A stretch of DNA of 64,000 nucleotides from Cycas panzhihuaensis (GCA_023213395.1 CM041465.1:121651741-121715740), one strand, 5' to 3'. Numbered from the stretch's first letter, positions 42,964-54,160 are shown. Program-made: numbers and translations. Notes: a model not told the origin generated them from the sequence alone.

Positions 42964-43522
42964 TATTAAACTTTATGTTTTACCTTATGTTTACATGTTA
43001 AGCTTATGTACTTTATGTTTATGTATTATGTGTGCACTTTAATGTTTTATGTGCACTTTTGTACTTTAGGGATGACTTTATCACTTAAGTGATAAAGTAC
43101 ACACCCACTTTATGTCTAGTGACATAACGTTGTCACTTATGTCACTTGAGGGTCAAATGACCCCCTTGCACTTTTGTTCACACAAGAGCTTCCAATGGAC
43201 ACTTGTCCTACATGCAGCGAGCATTGCATGATTGACACTTGTCAATCATGCAATAGCCCTTGGCCTCTCATTTCCCTCTATTTAATGAGGCCTTTCTTCA
43301 TTGTTGTTCATTCAAGAGTTGGAGCTCATTGTTACTTTATCAGTTTGCTAATCAAGCTGAAGCATTCTTTGGTGGTTGGACTAATTCCAACACCCCATTC
43401 ATGGTATCTTGATCTTGCTCCTCTTTCTCTTTGTGTTCTTTGTGTTTATGCTTAATGCATTTAATGGTATTGTGCTTTGTTAATGATCTTGGACCTATGC
43501 GGCCATTAGGCCCATTCTAACA
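42964..43522 (+). repeat. Element B 3' LTR
   Basis: It follows the purine tract GCGAAGGGGTT. The first dinucleotide has become TA. The 24-bp palindrome is kept intact (43075-43098). It ends TTCTAACA and is followed by GTCTA. Confidence 0.95.
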
Positions 43523-43539
43523 GTCTAATGGTGTACTTG

Positions 43540-43900
43540 TGTTAGAATATAATATTTAATGTTGTGTGAGTCTTAGGGTCAATAGTCTCAAGTATTAGAG
43601 GGTAAGAGTCATTTGTCATCATAACATTATTAGTTAAGTTAGTAGTGTAATGTCATTAGTTAGAGTAAAGGTAATAGTCTCGCATGCATTAGATCTATAG
43701 TGTGATCTCCCACCTACTTAGTATATAAAAGTGGTTGAGGTGGTATATGAAATACAAGTTATCATGGAGACTCATATAGAGTCCCTAGTATAGTTGGTGT
43801 TCTGATGTAATCTGTTGATGTTAAGTTAATTCATTGTGGTCCTTGTCCATTGATATTGCTGGGTGTTTGTTAATGAATGCTTTCCATATTATTCTTAACA
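43540..43900 (+). repeat. Element D 5' LTR
   Basis: It starts TGTTAGAATATAATATTTAA and ends TTATTCTTACA-like ATTCTTAACA. It has a TATA-like agtatataaaag near 43721. The start closely resembles those of elements I and C. Confidence 0.93.
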
Positions 43901-43912
43901 TGGTATCAGAGC
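43901..43912 (+). promoter_or_regulatory. Element D primer-binding site
   Basis: TGGTATCAGAGC directly follows the LTR. Confidence 0.92.
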
Positions 43913-44044
43913 AGGTCGATTGTTAAGGCTTTTGGTATGCAGATAAGGGAGGAAGGTGACTCCATTAGGGCGGCTGATAGATTAAAGATTTAAATTGAAG
44001 AGGTGAAGTTCCAGGTCATCATTAATACAAGGCATGCCAAAGTA

Positions 44045-44450
44045 TCAGGACGACAGAAATCTGAACCGGGTAATACTGTTCCCTAGTGTACTCTCTACCA
44101 CCTCGTATACCTTTGGTTTATCTACTTCATATAGCCTAAGTCTTGGTGATGGTCGCAAACTTGTAGCCATTGCATTCATCAATGCTTTCTGAAGTTTGTC
44201 TCTCTCTAAGATCCTTAAAATAAGTATGTCGAAGAGTTTGCCTAGCTGATAGCCTGTCATCAGAGTTGAAGGCAAGCAACTTATTAAGAAGCTCTATATA
44301 TCCTGAAGATACATGTGGAATTAAATTGAAATCTGCCTGTTGTGACCTCCTTTTTATTTTATCCAAAACCTGTTGTGGGGGAATTCCCAAAATCTTGTGG
44401 ATTTTTTGCATCTGATCTAGCTCATTATTACCTGGAAATAATGGGAACAA
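44045..44450 (-). pseudogene. Captured MOK/MAK-type protein kinase fragment (antisense)
   Basis: The minus-strand frame reads FPLFPGNNELDQMQKIHKIL, GIPPQQVLDKIKRRSQQADF, HVSSGYIELLNKLLAFNSDD and RLSARQTLRHTYFKDLRERQ. This is the end of the kinase C-lobe: the LFPGTNELDQI.KIH..LGTP box followed by LL..LLAYDPDDR.SARQAL.HPYF, as in the MOK/MAK/ICK branch of CMGC kinases. The N-lobe and catalytic loop are absent, so it has no kinase activity. It lies antisense to the element's own transcription. The match ends abruptly near 44450. Confidence 0.85.
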
Positions 44451-46004
44451 GGTGAGGAGTCAGAGAGAGAGAGCTAGAGCCTAAGAAAAAGGAAGTCTGC
44501 TGAGTTGATGCCCTCTCGAAGCTTCATCTACCTTCTATTCTTTTGCACTTTATCAATAATTTCTCGAGGCAGGAGACTCAACAGGTGCAAGTCTATTGAC
44601 GGGAGCAGTGACAGTACACAGCCAGGTGACAAAATACCCGAAAGTCCACTAGAAGGTTGTCCAACGACTCGAAAATAGTTACAAGCAAGGAGATTGGATC
44701 TGGTGCATATGATGGGCCTGTTTCATTTGCAATTGACATAAGCATAGTGTCTGTTCTCTATCACATATTCCACCGTGGCAGTGTTAATGTACTGGACGTA
44801 TTACCATTGATATACTGTAAACGATCTCTGCAATGTTTGCATAACCAAAACCACTTAGTAGTTTTGAACTATCACAGGCTTCGCTGGAATTATCATCTAA
44901 CCTCCTCTCCACGGTAAGATTCTCAATACTCCTCACCTATAGACCAGTAATAGATTGTGTCTATTCAGCCTGTCCATTTCATTTTATTATTGCTGGAAAC
45001 AATTTTAAGCAATCTTAACTGAGATACCTTTGAAGTGAGCTTGAAATTTTCCAAATGCACTTCGCTGGATTCAACAACTGGGGAGACTGATTTAAACAAA
45101 GCATGTACTGCTCCTAAGATGATTCAATTCCCATATCATTGGTAGAATGTAATCCAGTAGATAGAATCAGAGATGACCCAGCTGTAGCCATGAAATAGTG
45201 GTGATAGCAGATGACCTTGTCAGACACAACTGCTTAGAATACATAAAGTGAAGAGTCTTTCTACATGAAGATCGTGCATGAGACAACGTGAGAGGCGTGC
45301 GAGCCAAAAAATTTCTTGAGGAGATCCGAGTTGTATGTACATAATTGATGTTGAAAATCTGTGCATGACCATGGACAAACTCTACAGCTAAGTACAAATC
45401 ATGGTAAAACAGGGTTAACTTGAAGAAGACCTTCAAGTTATTCAAGGATAACCCAAGCTTGAAACTTTTCTATGAACTGACCTTGTGGATGCACATTCTG
45501 AACGTGAGTAGAAGAATGTGAGTTCTGAGCTAAGATGACGATAGTCCAGAACAGTTGGTAACATCGTAGCAGCTGACATTGTTTGAAACTGGGTCATAGT
45601 CCGTGCTCAAACCAGGGATCATTAACACAATCAGAAAGGACTGAACTTGTTACGTAGATTGTTATGACAGATGATCTTTGTGGAGTTGTGAAGAAAGCTG
45701 TTGAATAGAAAGCTATTTGAGGGATGGCTGATGGATCCACAAACAGTGGTAGAGAACCAATAAATGAGCAGGCTGTTGTTAACTGAGTTGTATAGCTACT
45801 GGACAACATCAACTCACTTATTTGGTAAAGTCTTTTGAGAGTTCTAAAAGTCAAGTTTGAGATAGTACCTAGCTAATTTAGATACTTTAGAATTGACACA
45901 GTTGTAGACGTCTATTTTGCTGCTAGACATCTTCCAGTTGAAGGTTATCTTGACAAGTTTTTTTAAGTATATGAATCTAGCCTAATACATTTTTTTCATA
46001 CATC
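44451..46004. other. Element D interior, possibly more captured sequence
   Basis: Nothing is firmly identified. On the minus strand two protein-like pieces precede the kinase fragment: CDSSKLLSGFGYANIAEIVY (about 44870) and CVLSLLPSIDLHLLSLLPRE followed by IIDKVQKN (about 44630-44540). The second faintly resembles an F-box start. These may be exons of other captured genes. The stretch 44940-46000 shows nothing I can name. Confidence 0.35.
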
Positions 46005-46985
46005 ATGAAGTTGAGTGACGTCATAGTTTTTGTGCCTGGAAAAAATGAATGCTGGCTATCGGATCTCCCTTTTCCTTTGTCCAAATATATTGGAACTAAT
46101 TTTCGTTTTTGGAGAATCAAGATGGAGAGCATATTCGTACTAAAGAAACTTTGGAAAACAGTTATGGGTACTGAAATAGCTCACGAAGAAGGGGAGGAAA
46201 CCTTCAAAAAGAAAAACAGAATTGTCATTGACGTAATACTTGCAGCGTTTGATAAGGGTAACCTTCCTTCTTTTTATCACTTCATTGTCCGAGTTACGCA
46301 AAATCGACTCAACCGAGGATACACGGAAACTCTTGAAGTGCATGAAAAAGGACTTGAAGAAGTGCAGCAGAATATCAAAAGGGCAAAGAATCAAAGGAAG
46401 AAGTTGAAGAGGAAAGAAAAAAGGGAAAAGCAGAATGACAAAGTCTTGACTCCATCAAATACCCTAAGTCTTATCAAAGAACCGGCTTTGGAGGTTGAAA
46501 ATTCCAGACATCATTTTTTATCGGCAATAGTCCATGGAAACACAAGTAGCTTAACAAAAGGTATGGACAATATCATCCTGGTTTGTATCAACAAATTTAC
46601 GACTAGGATTCAAATAGTGTCAGGATACACATTGATATGCATGTGGTGGAGACTTTCCATAATATCTCTCAATTCAACCTCTATGTTCATCTTTGAGAGA
46701 ATCCAAATTATGACAGCATATCCTACAAGGTCATTAGAAGGTTCTTTCAAAGAAAGAAGAAACATGGGAAGAATATCATATGAACAAAATCTTGTGCATC
46801 AAGATCACTGCAGGTTTTTGATAGGTTTATTGACCTTGAAGCTCAATCATATCAAAGTAATGTTTCACATTTGTGTAGCAGTAATAGGGAAATACATGCA
46901 TATGATCATAATGAAGGCTCTCATCATTCTTGGCACAACGAATTCCCTGGATAACATAAGAGGAACAAAGTATCTTGTTTTTTAA
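46005..46985 (+). CDS. Gag-like ORF of element D
   Basis: This is an uninterrupted 326-codon frame, the longest in the window, from ATG 46005. Residues 21-55 (LPFPLSKYIGTNFRFWRIKM, ESIFVLKKLWKTV) resemble the start of copia gag / DUF4219 (NY..W...M...L....LW..V). Residues 113-150 are a Lys/Arg/Glu-rich helix (EVQQNIKRAKNQRKKLKRKE). No zinc knuckle is seen, and the part after residue 160 is not recognised and may be out-of-frame reading. It could encode a minimal RNA-binding protein of a gag-only non-autonomous element. Confidence 0.5.
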   Translation: MKLSDVIVFVPGKNECWLSDLPFPLSKYIGTNFRFWRIKMESIFVLKKLWKTVMGTEIAHEEGEETFKKKNRIVIDVILAAFDKGNLPSFYHFIVRVTQNRLNRGYTETLEVHEKGLEEVQQNIKRAKNQRKKLKRKEKREKQNDKVLTPSNTLSLIKEPALEVENSRHHFLSAIVHGNTSSLTKGMDNIILVCINKFTTRIQIVSGYTLICMWWRLSIISLNSTSMFIFERIQIMTAYPTRSLEGSFKERRNMGRISYEQNLVHQDHCRFLIGLLTLKLNHIKVMFHICVAVIGKYMHMIIMKALIILGTTNSLDNIRGTKYLVF

Positions 46986-47425
46986 CAAGGGAAATTCAGA
47001 AATGGATCATTATTGCTCATTGCCTTTCAAGGTAGTGATCAATGGATTGAAAAGTCAATCATCTTAGTAAGTTTGGAAATAGACAAGGAGAAGTCAATTT
47101 ACTTCATATTCATTCTAGGACAACCATACCTCTCCCATGAGTACACACGAAGATTCATCAAACAGGAAACAAGATGCAACATAGAAAACAAGACATACAT
47201 GTTTTTTAGTACATTAGATAAAGATAAAGCTCAAGACATCATCATCAAAAAGATTCCAAGACTCAAGGGATGGATGTTCAAGCATCACTTCAAAGACAAG
47301 CCAAGTCAAGTCCTATGTCAGTTTTGTCATGTTTCTATAGTCTCAAACTCAAGTCAAGTCCTATGTCAATGTGTGTCAGTCATGTCAAATTGTCCTTAGT
47401 TCAAACATTAAACATTAAGGGGAGG
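46986..47425 (+). other. Element D 3' interior
   Basis: A 128-codon open frame (47013-47399) has no recognised domain. Near its end AAGTCAAGTCCTATGTCA occurs twice (about 47301 and 47352). The polypurine tract ends at 47425. Confidence 0.45.
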
Positions 47426-47786
47426 TGTTAGAATATAATATTTAATGTTGTGTGAGTCTTAGGGTCAATAGTCTCAAGTATTAGAGGGTAAGAGTCATTT
47501 GTCATCATAACATTATTAGTTAAGTTAGTAGTGTAATGTCATTAGTTAGAGTAAAGGTAATAGTCCCACATGCATTAGATCTATAGTGTGATCTCCCACC
47601 TACTTAGTATATAAAAGTGGTTGAGGTGGTATATGAAATACAAGTTATCATGGAGACTCATATAGAATCCCTGGTATAGTTGGTGTTCTGATGTAATCTG
47701 TTGATGTTAAGTTAATTCATTGTGGTCCTTGTCCATTGATATTGATGGGTGTTTATTGATGAATGCTTTTCATATTATTCTTAACA
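47426..47786 (+). repeat. Element D 3' LTR
   Basis: It is the same length as the 5' LTR with about 8 differences (for example cccac for ctcgc). It is followed by ACTTG. Confidence 0.93.
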
Positions 47787-47791
47787 ACTTG

Positions 47792-49050
47792 CTCACACGT
47801 GGCAGTTCAGGGGCTCTATATACCCAAAGGTGTGTGAGAACTAGAAGGCTCTATCGCCTCCTTTACACTGTGGATCCACCCATGCCGAATTTAGGCCTTA
47901 ATGATTAGGTCCTCATATAAGGGTACACTTAACAACCAAGGCAGTCACCCTCTCTGGGTCTAACTTGGTCTCCAAATTCCAAATTTAATGGTTTACACCT
48001 TAGCCCATCATTCAGTACACTTGATAATGAGTTGTCTCTTGGCTTGCTTGTCTAGGCACATACAACTCACGTGTGCAGGAGTGATTAATTTCAGGGGTCC
48101 TAACCATTCCCCTTGTAGAGCTGGTATGGTCTCAAAATTAATTTGGAAGGCATTTTTTTAATGTTTCAAGTTGAAATATGTTATTTTATTAATTATTTTC
48201 CCTTTATTAATTAAAAAAAAGAAAGAAAATAGCATTAAATAAAACAAAAAATAATGTAATTTTTTTTTGTATTTTTTAACTTGAAAATATATTTTTAATT
48301 TAAAAACAAAAGTAAAGAGTTAGGATTTTAAAAAAAGCTTTAAAAAAGACAAAAAGTATTAAAAACGAGTTAAAAAATGATTAATAATGATAAAATAACT
48401 TAATTTTAGTAAAAAGTGAATATTAAAAAATAAATATTCAAAGAATATTTCAAAGTGTATAATATAAAGTTATAAAACTATAAAAATATCAAAAAATTTA
48501 AAAATTTGATTTGTGCATTTTAACAAGGGCGAGTTTTTGGACCTTTGAGAGATGATTTCTCTCTGCTGAAGCAACAAAATGTATATCTGACCTTGGGTCT
48601 GAGAAGAACATGGCAAAGGGATCATTTCAAGTGGTCATGTCGCAGGGTTTCATCAGTTGCATGCAAAGAACAGTTAAATGGAAGGAAAAAAATGGTGCAC
48701 GACCAACGTGGAGCAAGTATGACTCAAAATGGCATGTTTTGATTAATTGAAGCTATAGACAATAGTGAAATGGGGTCGTGATGATGCTCAGTGAATAATA
48801 GAATTGATCTGGAGAGATTTTGATGGAAAATTGAGCCAAAATGAGTTTTTATCGGGTGCATGGCCAAAGTATGGTAGTCGTGACATCCATACACATAAAA
48901 TGAAGGTTGGAGTGCAGAAAGACCCTGGGTTTAGAGCAAGATAAGCCAACATATGCCTGATACAATTCACCCATAGTTATGTGAGGAGGGTTAGCAAAAA
49001 ATACTGAAGAAATGTAGTGAAAAATCACCAAAAAAGTGAAAAATTAATGT
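47792..49050 (-). other. Element J leader
   Basis: This is the non-coding part of J between primer site and gag. Positions 48150-48510 are extremely AT-rich with A and T runs. No gene is recognised. Confidence 0.5.
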
Positions 49051-49064
49051 GCTCTGATACCAAA
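49051..49064 (-). promoter_or_regulatory. Element J primer-binding site
   Basis: The plus strand reads GCTCTGATACCAAA. The minus strand TTTGGTATCAGAGC matches the initiator Met tRNA site and abuts the LTR. Confidence 0.85.
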
Positions 49065-49440
49065 TGAGAGAAAATAGATTAGGTATTTTCACTACCAAGA
49101 TCTAAATCATTAAAAATATATAGCCACAATCACATTAACATGATCAAAGCATGAAAACTTGGAGGTGAAGAAATTATGTTCAAACCCCAAAACAACGTTT
49201 CATTAGCATAAACAAAGCTCACACAACATAAACCCTCTCAATAATCCTTGTACAATTGCCAACAGAGGTTCTCAATATATAGAAAGTACAATGGTCTTGC
49301 ATGGTGGACAAGTGGCACACATGCACTCATTGGTGAAAGTGGGCTTTTAGCCTCTCAACTAGAATTCACAACTTCAAGTTACAACTTAAGGTACATTTGC
49401 ACTTTATAATATTATGTTACTAAAGTGCCTCACACTTACA
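49065..49440 (-). repeat. Element J 5' LTR
   Basis: The left edge is TGAGAGAAAATAG. The right edge is either CTCACA (49434) or CTTACA (49440). A TATA-like tctatatattgag in minus sense lies near 49272. No second copy is present in the window. Confidence 0.65.
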
Positions 49441-49991
49441 TTACAATTAGAAAGTATATCAAAATGAATTAGTGAATTCTATCAAAACAGAACCATTAGA
49501 TGCTTTCACCACAAAGCATAAAGGGAAGCAACCTATGGCTCCCAGCAAAATTTTCAAAACAAATTTGGCAACTTGAACTTTAATGGTGGAAAAACAAAAT
49601 CAATCACTTGTTATTATTGTGTCAAAGTTAACTACATACAACCAGAATGCAAGAAGAAGAAAAATGACGTGTCAATAGCAACAACTCCATCTGGACCAAA
49701 TCAAGGTGGTTATCGAGGAGGTAGTCCTAACAACCAACATGGGGCATATCATGGTGGGAATCAAGGCCACACTACACAACTTAATCAAAATGATAAATTG
49801 TTTTGTGCATATGGTGATTGTTAAAACGACAACACTTGGGTTGTCAATTCTGGAGCATCTCATCATATGAGAAGTGATGCAGGTATGTTGATTGATACAC
49901 ATGAGACCAAGGGTGAAACAATGACTTTTGGTGACAATGTCACAATGGAAATTTCAAGAGTTGGCAAAGTGGCTCCTATTGACAATTAACA
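49441..49991 (+). pseudogene. Copia gag/protease fragment K
   Basis: Plus-strand reading with the zinc knuckle CYYCVKVNYIQPEC (about 49609; its His has become Tyr), an Arg/Gly/Asn linker, DKLFCAYGDC, a stop, and the protease region NTWVVNSGASHHMRS (about 49830; DSG has become NSG) then MTFGDNVTMEISRVGKVAPI. It is similar to element B (39510-39960). Both ends are cut by other elements (J at the left, A at the right). It may be the continuation of element L. Confidence 0.85.
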
Positions 49992-50475
49992 TGAAGTGTT
50001 CTTGTTTTCTTTCCCTTGTCTAGCTGACTTGGCAAGGAGAATCTAGCCGACTTGGCAAGGAGAATTTGGCTGACTTAATTAAGCCAAAAATGCCTTAGTT
50101 CTGGCCAACTTTAAGTAGCAAGTCTATTTGACTTAAATCCTTTTTTTGGTCGGGTTCCATCCCAGGATTGTGGCCACCTATTTAAGGGAAAGGTTGGGCT
50201 CAGTCTTGGGCATCAGAACAGAGTTGTTGGTTGTTATAATCTCGACCTTAAGCTTGCAATTTCTTTGGAGGGAAACTTACCTCCAAGAGGGAAGCTTTAC
50301 CAGGTGTTACCTTATCAATTTTACTTCATATTTTGATTTGTGCTCTCATTTATTTCATTAATAATTGTTGTAAGTATTCCAAAGGTCTCTACATTTTTGG
50401 TATTAGAACTATATTTATGTATTTTGTTCTATTTGTTCTCTATTTTCTTCAAAAGGATTGTGTAGGCTTGCTACA
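49992..50475 (+). repeat. Element A 5' LTR
   Basis: It begins TGAAGTGTTCTTGTTTTC and ends GGCTTGCTACA. Subrepeats of gctgacttggcaaggagaat type occur near 50020-50080. The first 190 bp match 61206-61395. Confidence 0.85.
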
Positions 50476-50477
50476 AG

Positions 50478-50489
50478 TGGTATTAGAGC
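50478..50489 (+). promoter_or_regulatory. Element A primer-binding site
   Basis: TGGTATTAGAGC lies two bases after the LTR. It is one transition away from TGGTATCAGAGC. Confidence 0.82.
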
Positions 50490-50648
50490 TTCATTGGAAT
50501 CTATCCGAAGGAGAAATTTCCTCAATTCAACAAGGAAAATCAAGGGAAAAAGAGCAAATTTTGGGTCAAAAAAGCCTTCCACATAGGGGAAAACTAGCCT
50601 AGATTCGTCCCTTGAACGGAACTAAGATCAAGGAGAACCCTTAACAAA

Positions 50649-51885
50649 ATGGTGAACCAACCATAAAAAATAGTAGCAGATGTATCCCAGTGCATTGATA
50701 CACTTAACAACAAGATAGCTCAGATCAATGACACTGTAAATGAGATTAGAAGTGATATTCAACAACTCACGACTATAGTCATAGGGAAACCAAAGGATAT
50801 AGGTCCATTCAGCCATCTCCTCGCCCCTATTGAATGGAGGAATAAGATGAGCTCGTGCGTGGTGGTCCAAAGTTAGAGGAAAACACAAAAGAAGAAAAGG
50901 AAGTAGGGAGAGAAGACATATTTTAGAGACGATTCAACAAAGGATTTTGGGAATACAAAGAACAAAGGGATTTCTAGTAGAGGAACCAGGAGAGTTGGGA
51001 ACCAGATTATGGCCTTACAAGGACAAAGTTTTCATTGGAGAAATTTGATCTAGATAGATCAAGGGATATCTGAAGATGAATATTACAGATGGAGACCTAC
51101 TTCCAAGTCTATGATAAACCAAACGAAGAAAAAATTTTAACCGCCTCACTTCACTTGTATGGAAAGGCCCTCCAATGGTTCTACTGGTGGAAGAAGGTCC
51201 ATGTGGATATTTCTATTGACCCATGTGGTTCCCTAAAAGTAGGATTAATAGATCAATATGAAGATTCGTGGAACACATATTACTTCTCCCAGTTAACCAA
51301 ATTGCAACAGACAGGATCTGTTCAAGCATACTTGGAATAGTTCCAAGCCCTCTAGTGCTTGGTTACTGATCAAATACCAGTCGAGCTCATCGTCAAGACC
51401 TATATCAAGGAACCCAAGGGAGCCATCAAATACCACGCAAAGACAATGGGGGCCTCAAACATAAGAGAAGCCATTTGGCATGCAAGGAACATTGAAGCAG
51501 GATATGGAGAAGGTAGGCCAAACTACATTCAAAGAAGCAACCCACCAATCTACCAAAACTCTAATTGGACCAGGTCAAGAACAAAAGCAGATCCCCCACT
51601 CACAGGAAGAAACCCAAATGAAGCAAGCAGAGTATCAAGAGACAAACACCTTAAGAGAGGAACATGCTTTAAATGCAGAGGGAAATGAAATAAAGACCAT
51701 CAATGTCTGTCAAAGAAAGTCTTTACGATCCAAAATGATGAAGTAATTGCCTTAGGAGAAGATCAAGAAGAAGAAAAGATTCGAGAAGAAGGTGAAGAGG
51801 CTGAAGTAGAGGAGCTTCTAGATCTGGACACTGAAAATGTGCAAATATTACTGCAGGCCATCATGGGACGAAGTAACACACCTCA
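50649..51885 (+). pseudogene. Element A gag
   Basis: The likely start is ATG 50649. A coiled-coil-like part (DTLNNKIAQINDTVNEIRSD) comes first. Capsid then reads SLEKFDLDRSRDI and METYFQVYDKPNEEK, SLHLYGKALQWFYWW (about 51145), IDQYEDSWNTYYFSQLTKLQ and an AIWHARNIEAGYG segment. The zinc knuckle is truncated by a stop (RGTCFKCRGK, stop at 51687; normally CFKCG....H.C). A Glu-rich stretch follows, then LDTENVQILLQAIMGRS at the solo LTR. Very similar to gypsy-B gag. Confidence 0.87.
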
Positions 51886-52271
51886 TGCTAAAAAAATGGG
51901 ATTTAAAGATTACCTTTGATATCACGATAAAAATATGAAAGTAAAATATGTTCCAAGTATGAGGCATGAATGATAACCAATAAATGAAATAAACAAAAGA
52001 TGAAGTATGTACAATACAAAAGACAATAATAATGTGGAAAAATGATCACCTTCCAAATTATTGCATTAGGCATGAATGCATACTTATAGTACATTTGACC
52101 TCATACTTGTCTAATCATATGAAAGAACCCTTATGTCTACCAATGGGACAATTACATGAATAGGTGTGCATCCATTTGCACATCTCAATATCACAGAAAA
52201 ATATACCTATAATAGTTAAGGGGGACACTTAACAAAATACATAAACCAACATTAAACATTATGTTTTAACA
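51886..52271 (-). repeat. Solo LTR inside element A
   Basis: It has TGCTAAAA...TTTTAACA ends and the perfect duplication CCTCA (51881-51885, 52272-52276). It falls between the codons for TPH and TLRF of the gag-protease region. Read on the minus strand it starts TGTTAAAACATAATGTTTAA, like the LTRs of D, I and C. Confidence 0.85.
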
Positions 52272-52276
52272 CCTCA

Positions 52277-53000
52277 AACATTACGGTTCTAGGGGATGAT
52301 ACAAGGATCACCAGTTGCCATCCTCATCGACAGTGGGAGCACCCACAATTTCATAAATCAACCTACTGTGGAGAAATTGGGCATACCCATCAAAGCGCTC
52401 AATACTTTATAGGATGACATTGCAAATGGAAAATCCATGACTTGTGGGGGTTATTGTCTAAAGGTCACTCTTTAAATTAACGATTACTCAGTAACCACCC
52501 TCATGTTTGCGATGTCAATAGGAGGAGTTGACATCGTATTAGGGGTATAATGGCTACAGACATTAGGAAATGTAGTCACTAACTTCAGAACACAGGTCAT
52601 GAGCTTTCGACAGAAGGGCAAACATCATACACTACAAGCACCCTTTACACCCCCAATGTAGTTGGTGACATCCCACCATATGGAGAAGAAGTTGAAAAAA
52701 ATCCCACTACATACATAGTGACATGTTACATGATCGCAATAGATGACATCATGATGGAGGTATAGGAAGTCATAGATGAATACAATTCAATGTTCGAGGA
52801 ACCCCTGCTAGGGCTTCCCCCCGATCGTGTATGTTAGCATGCCATCAAGCTAGTATCAAGGGCTGCACCAATCAACATTTATCCTTATCACCATCCCTTC
52901 TAGCTTAGGAGGGAGATAGAGCAAATAACCAAAGAACTCTTACACTAAGGATACATCACAAATAACACAAGTCTATTTGCATCCCTAATTATACTTAAGT
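52277..53000 (+). pseudogene. Element A protease and protease-RT spacer
   Basis: The protease reads SPVAILIDSGSTHNFIN (active-site DSG, about 52313), EKLGIPIKALNTL, a stop, CGGYCLKVTL and SIGGVDIVLGV. After several stops the spacer leads to the RT entry. It is homologous to the gypsy-B protease at 58448-58700. Confidence 0.85.
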
Positions 53001-54160
53001 GGAAAAAGGACAGGACCTACCATATGTGTGTTGATTTTAGGGGATTGAGCAAGATCAGTATCAAGAATCGCTATCCTATCCCAAAAATAGATGACTTGTT
53101 GGTTGAAATACATGGGGCAAAATACTTGTGAAAGATCGATCTTCAGTAAAGATACTACAAGATCCGCATCAAAATAGAGGACGTGCACAAAACAATATTT
53201 TGCACTCATGAGGGGTTATTTGAATTCAAAATTATACCATTTGGTCTAATGAATGTGCCAACAACGTTCCAAAACACCATAAATATCTTACTGAGACCCT
53301 TCTTATGGAAATTTGTGCTAGTTTTCTCTGACGACATTCTAATCTATAGCACAACATGGGAGGAACACTTAGAACATATCAAGGTCGTTCTCCAAATCTT
53401 ACAGAGCAATTAACTTTTTGCCAACAAAAAGAAATGCATGTTTGGGAAAGGGGAGCTTAAATATCTAGGACACGTTATCTCGCAATAGGGGATCAAGATG
53501 GATCCCAGGAAGGTCCAAGTCATCATTAACTGGCCCACTCCCAAGAATGTCATAGGGGTCAAAGCCTTCCTAGGCATGATAGGATTTCTTAGGAAGTTCA
53601 TAAAAGGTTACGCTCACATTGTATCACTGCTAATCGATCTCACAAAGATGGATATGTTTGCTTGGAATGCCCTAGAAAAGGATGCTTTCCAAGGCCTCAA
53701 GAAAGCAATGATCACTTCTCCTATGCTTGCAACTCCATATTTTTCTCAACCTTTCACTCTAGAGTGTGATGCATCAGGAATTGGGATAGGAGCAGTCCTC
53801 CTCCAAAATGACCAGCCACTGGCATACGAAAGTCGAAAGCTAAACAATAGGGAGCAACTCAAACCTATCTATGACAGAGAAATGCTTGCAATTATGCATG
53901 TTGTTCATTAGTGATGCCAATATTTACTGGGGAATAGATTCGTGGTCAAAACAGATCACGACAGCCTCAAGTACTTCCTTAACCAGGACAATCTCTTAGA
54001 CGAGCAACAGAAATGGGTGCGTAAGCTTTAGACATTCAATTTTGGTATTGTATACAAAAAGGGCAAAGAGAATGTGATCGCAGATGCATTATCATGGATA
54101 TTAGAAGACAATAGTGAGTATGATCAAACTACAAAAATCTCTCTACAAGCAATAGTGGCC
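53001..54160 (+). pseudogene. Element A reverse transcriptase and RNase H
   Basis: [59 protein letters not shown] and TFQNTI. The catalytic box is LVFSDDILIYS (about 53320; YxDD has become FSDD). The thumb is NKKKCMFGKGELKYLGHVIS. RNase H: FTLECDASGIGIGAVLLQND, QPLAYESRKLNNREQLKPIY, VVKTDHDSLKYFL and VYKKGKENVIADALS (about 54050). Interrupted by stops at 53130, 53146, 53412, 53487 and 53910. Confidence 0.92.

Larger units (their letters stand above)
36127..43522 (+). mobile_element. Nearly complete copia element B
   Basis: LTRs of 560 and 559 bp differ at about 20 sites by eye (roughly 96 percent identity). The perfect duplication GTCTA flanks it (36122-36126, 43523-43527). In order it has a primer site, a 2.1-kb leader, gag, protease, integrase, RT and RNase H, which is copia order. 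A handful of stops and frameshifts disable it. It lies in the leader of element J. Confidence 0.95.
43540..47786 (+). mobile_element. Non-autonomous LTR element D with a captured kinase fragment
   Basis: Both LTRs are 361 bp (43540-43900, 47426-47786) and differ at about 8 sites, so it is the youngest element here by that measure. The perfect duplication ACTTG flanks it (43535-43539, 47787-47791). A primer site (43901) and polypurine tract (ACATTAAGGGGAGG, before 47426) are present. The 3.5-kb interior has an antisense kinase fragment and a gag-like ORF but no recognisable RT or integrase. Confidence 0.9.
33430..49440 (-). mobile_element. Copia element J, nested host of elements B and D
   Basis: The minus-strand 5' LTR (49065 to about 49434 or 49440) and primer site (about 49051-49064) are at the right. 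The leader is interrupted by D (43540-47786) and B (36127-43522). Gag starts at 36002, followed by zinc knuckle, protease and integrase down to about 33470. RT, RNase H and the 3' LTR are not seen, so the left end is lost. Confidence 0.7.

Noticed and set aside
48150-48510. Origin or matrix-attachment site suggested by the extreme AT content
   Set aside because: Composition alone does not support this, and the stretch is part of the element J leader.
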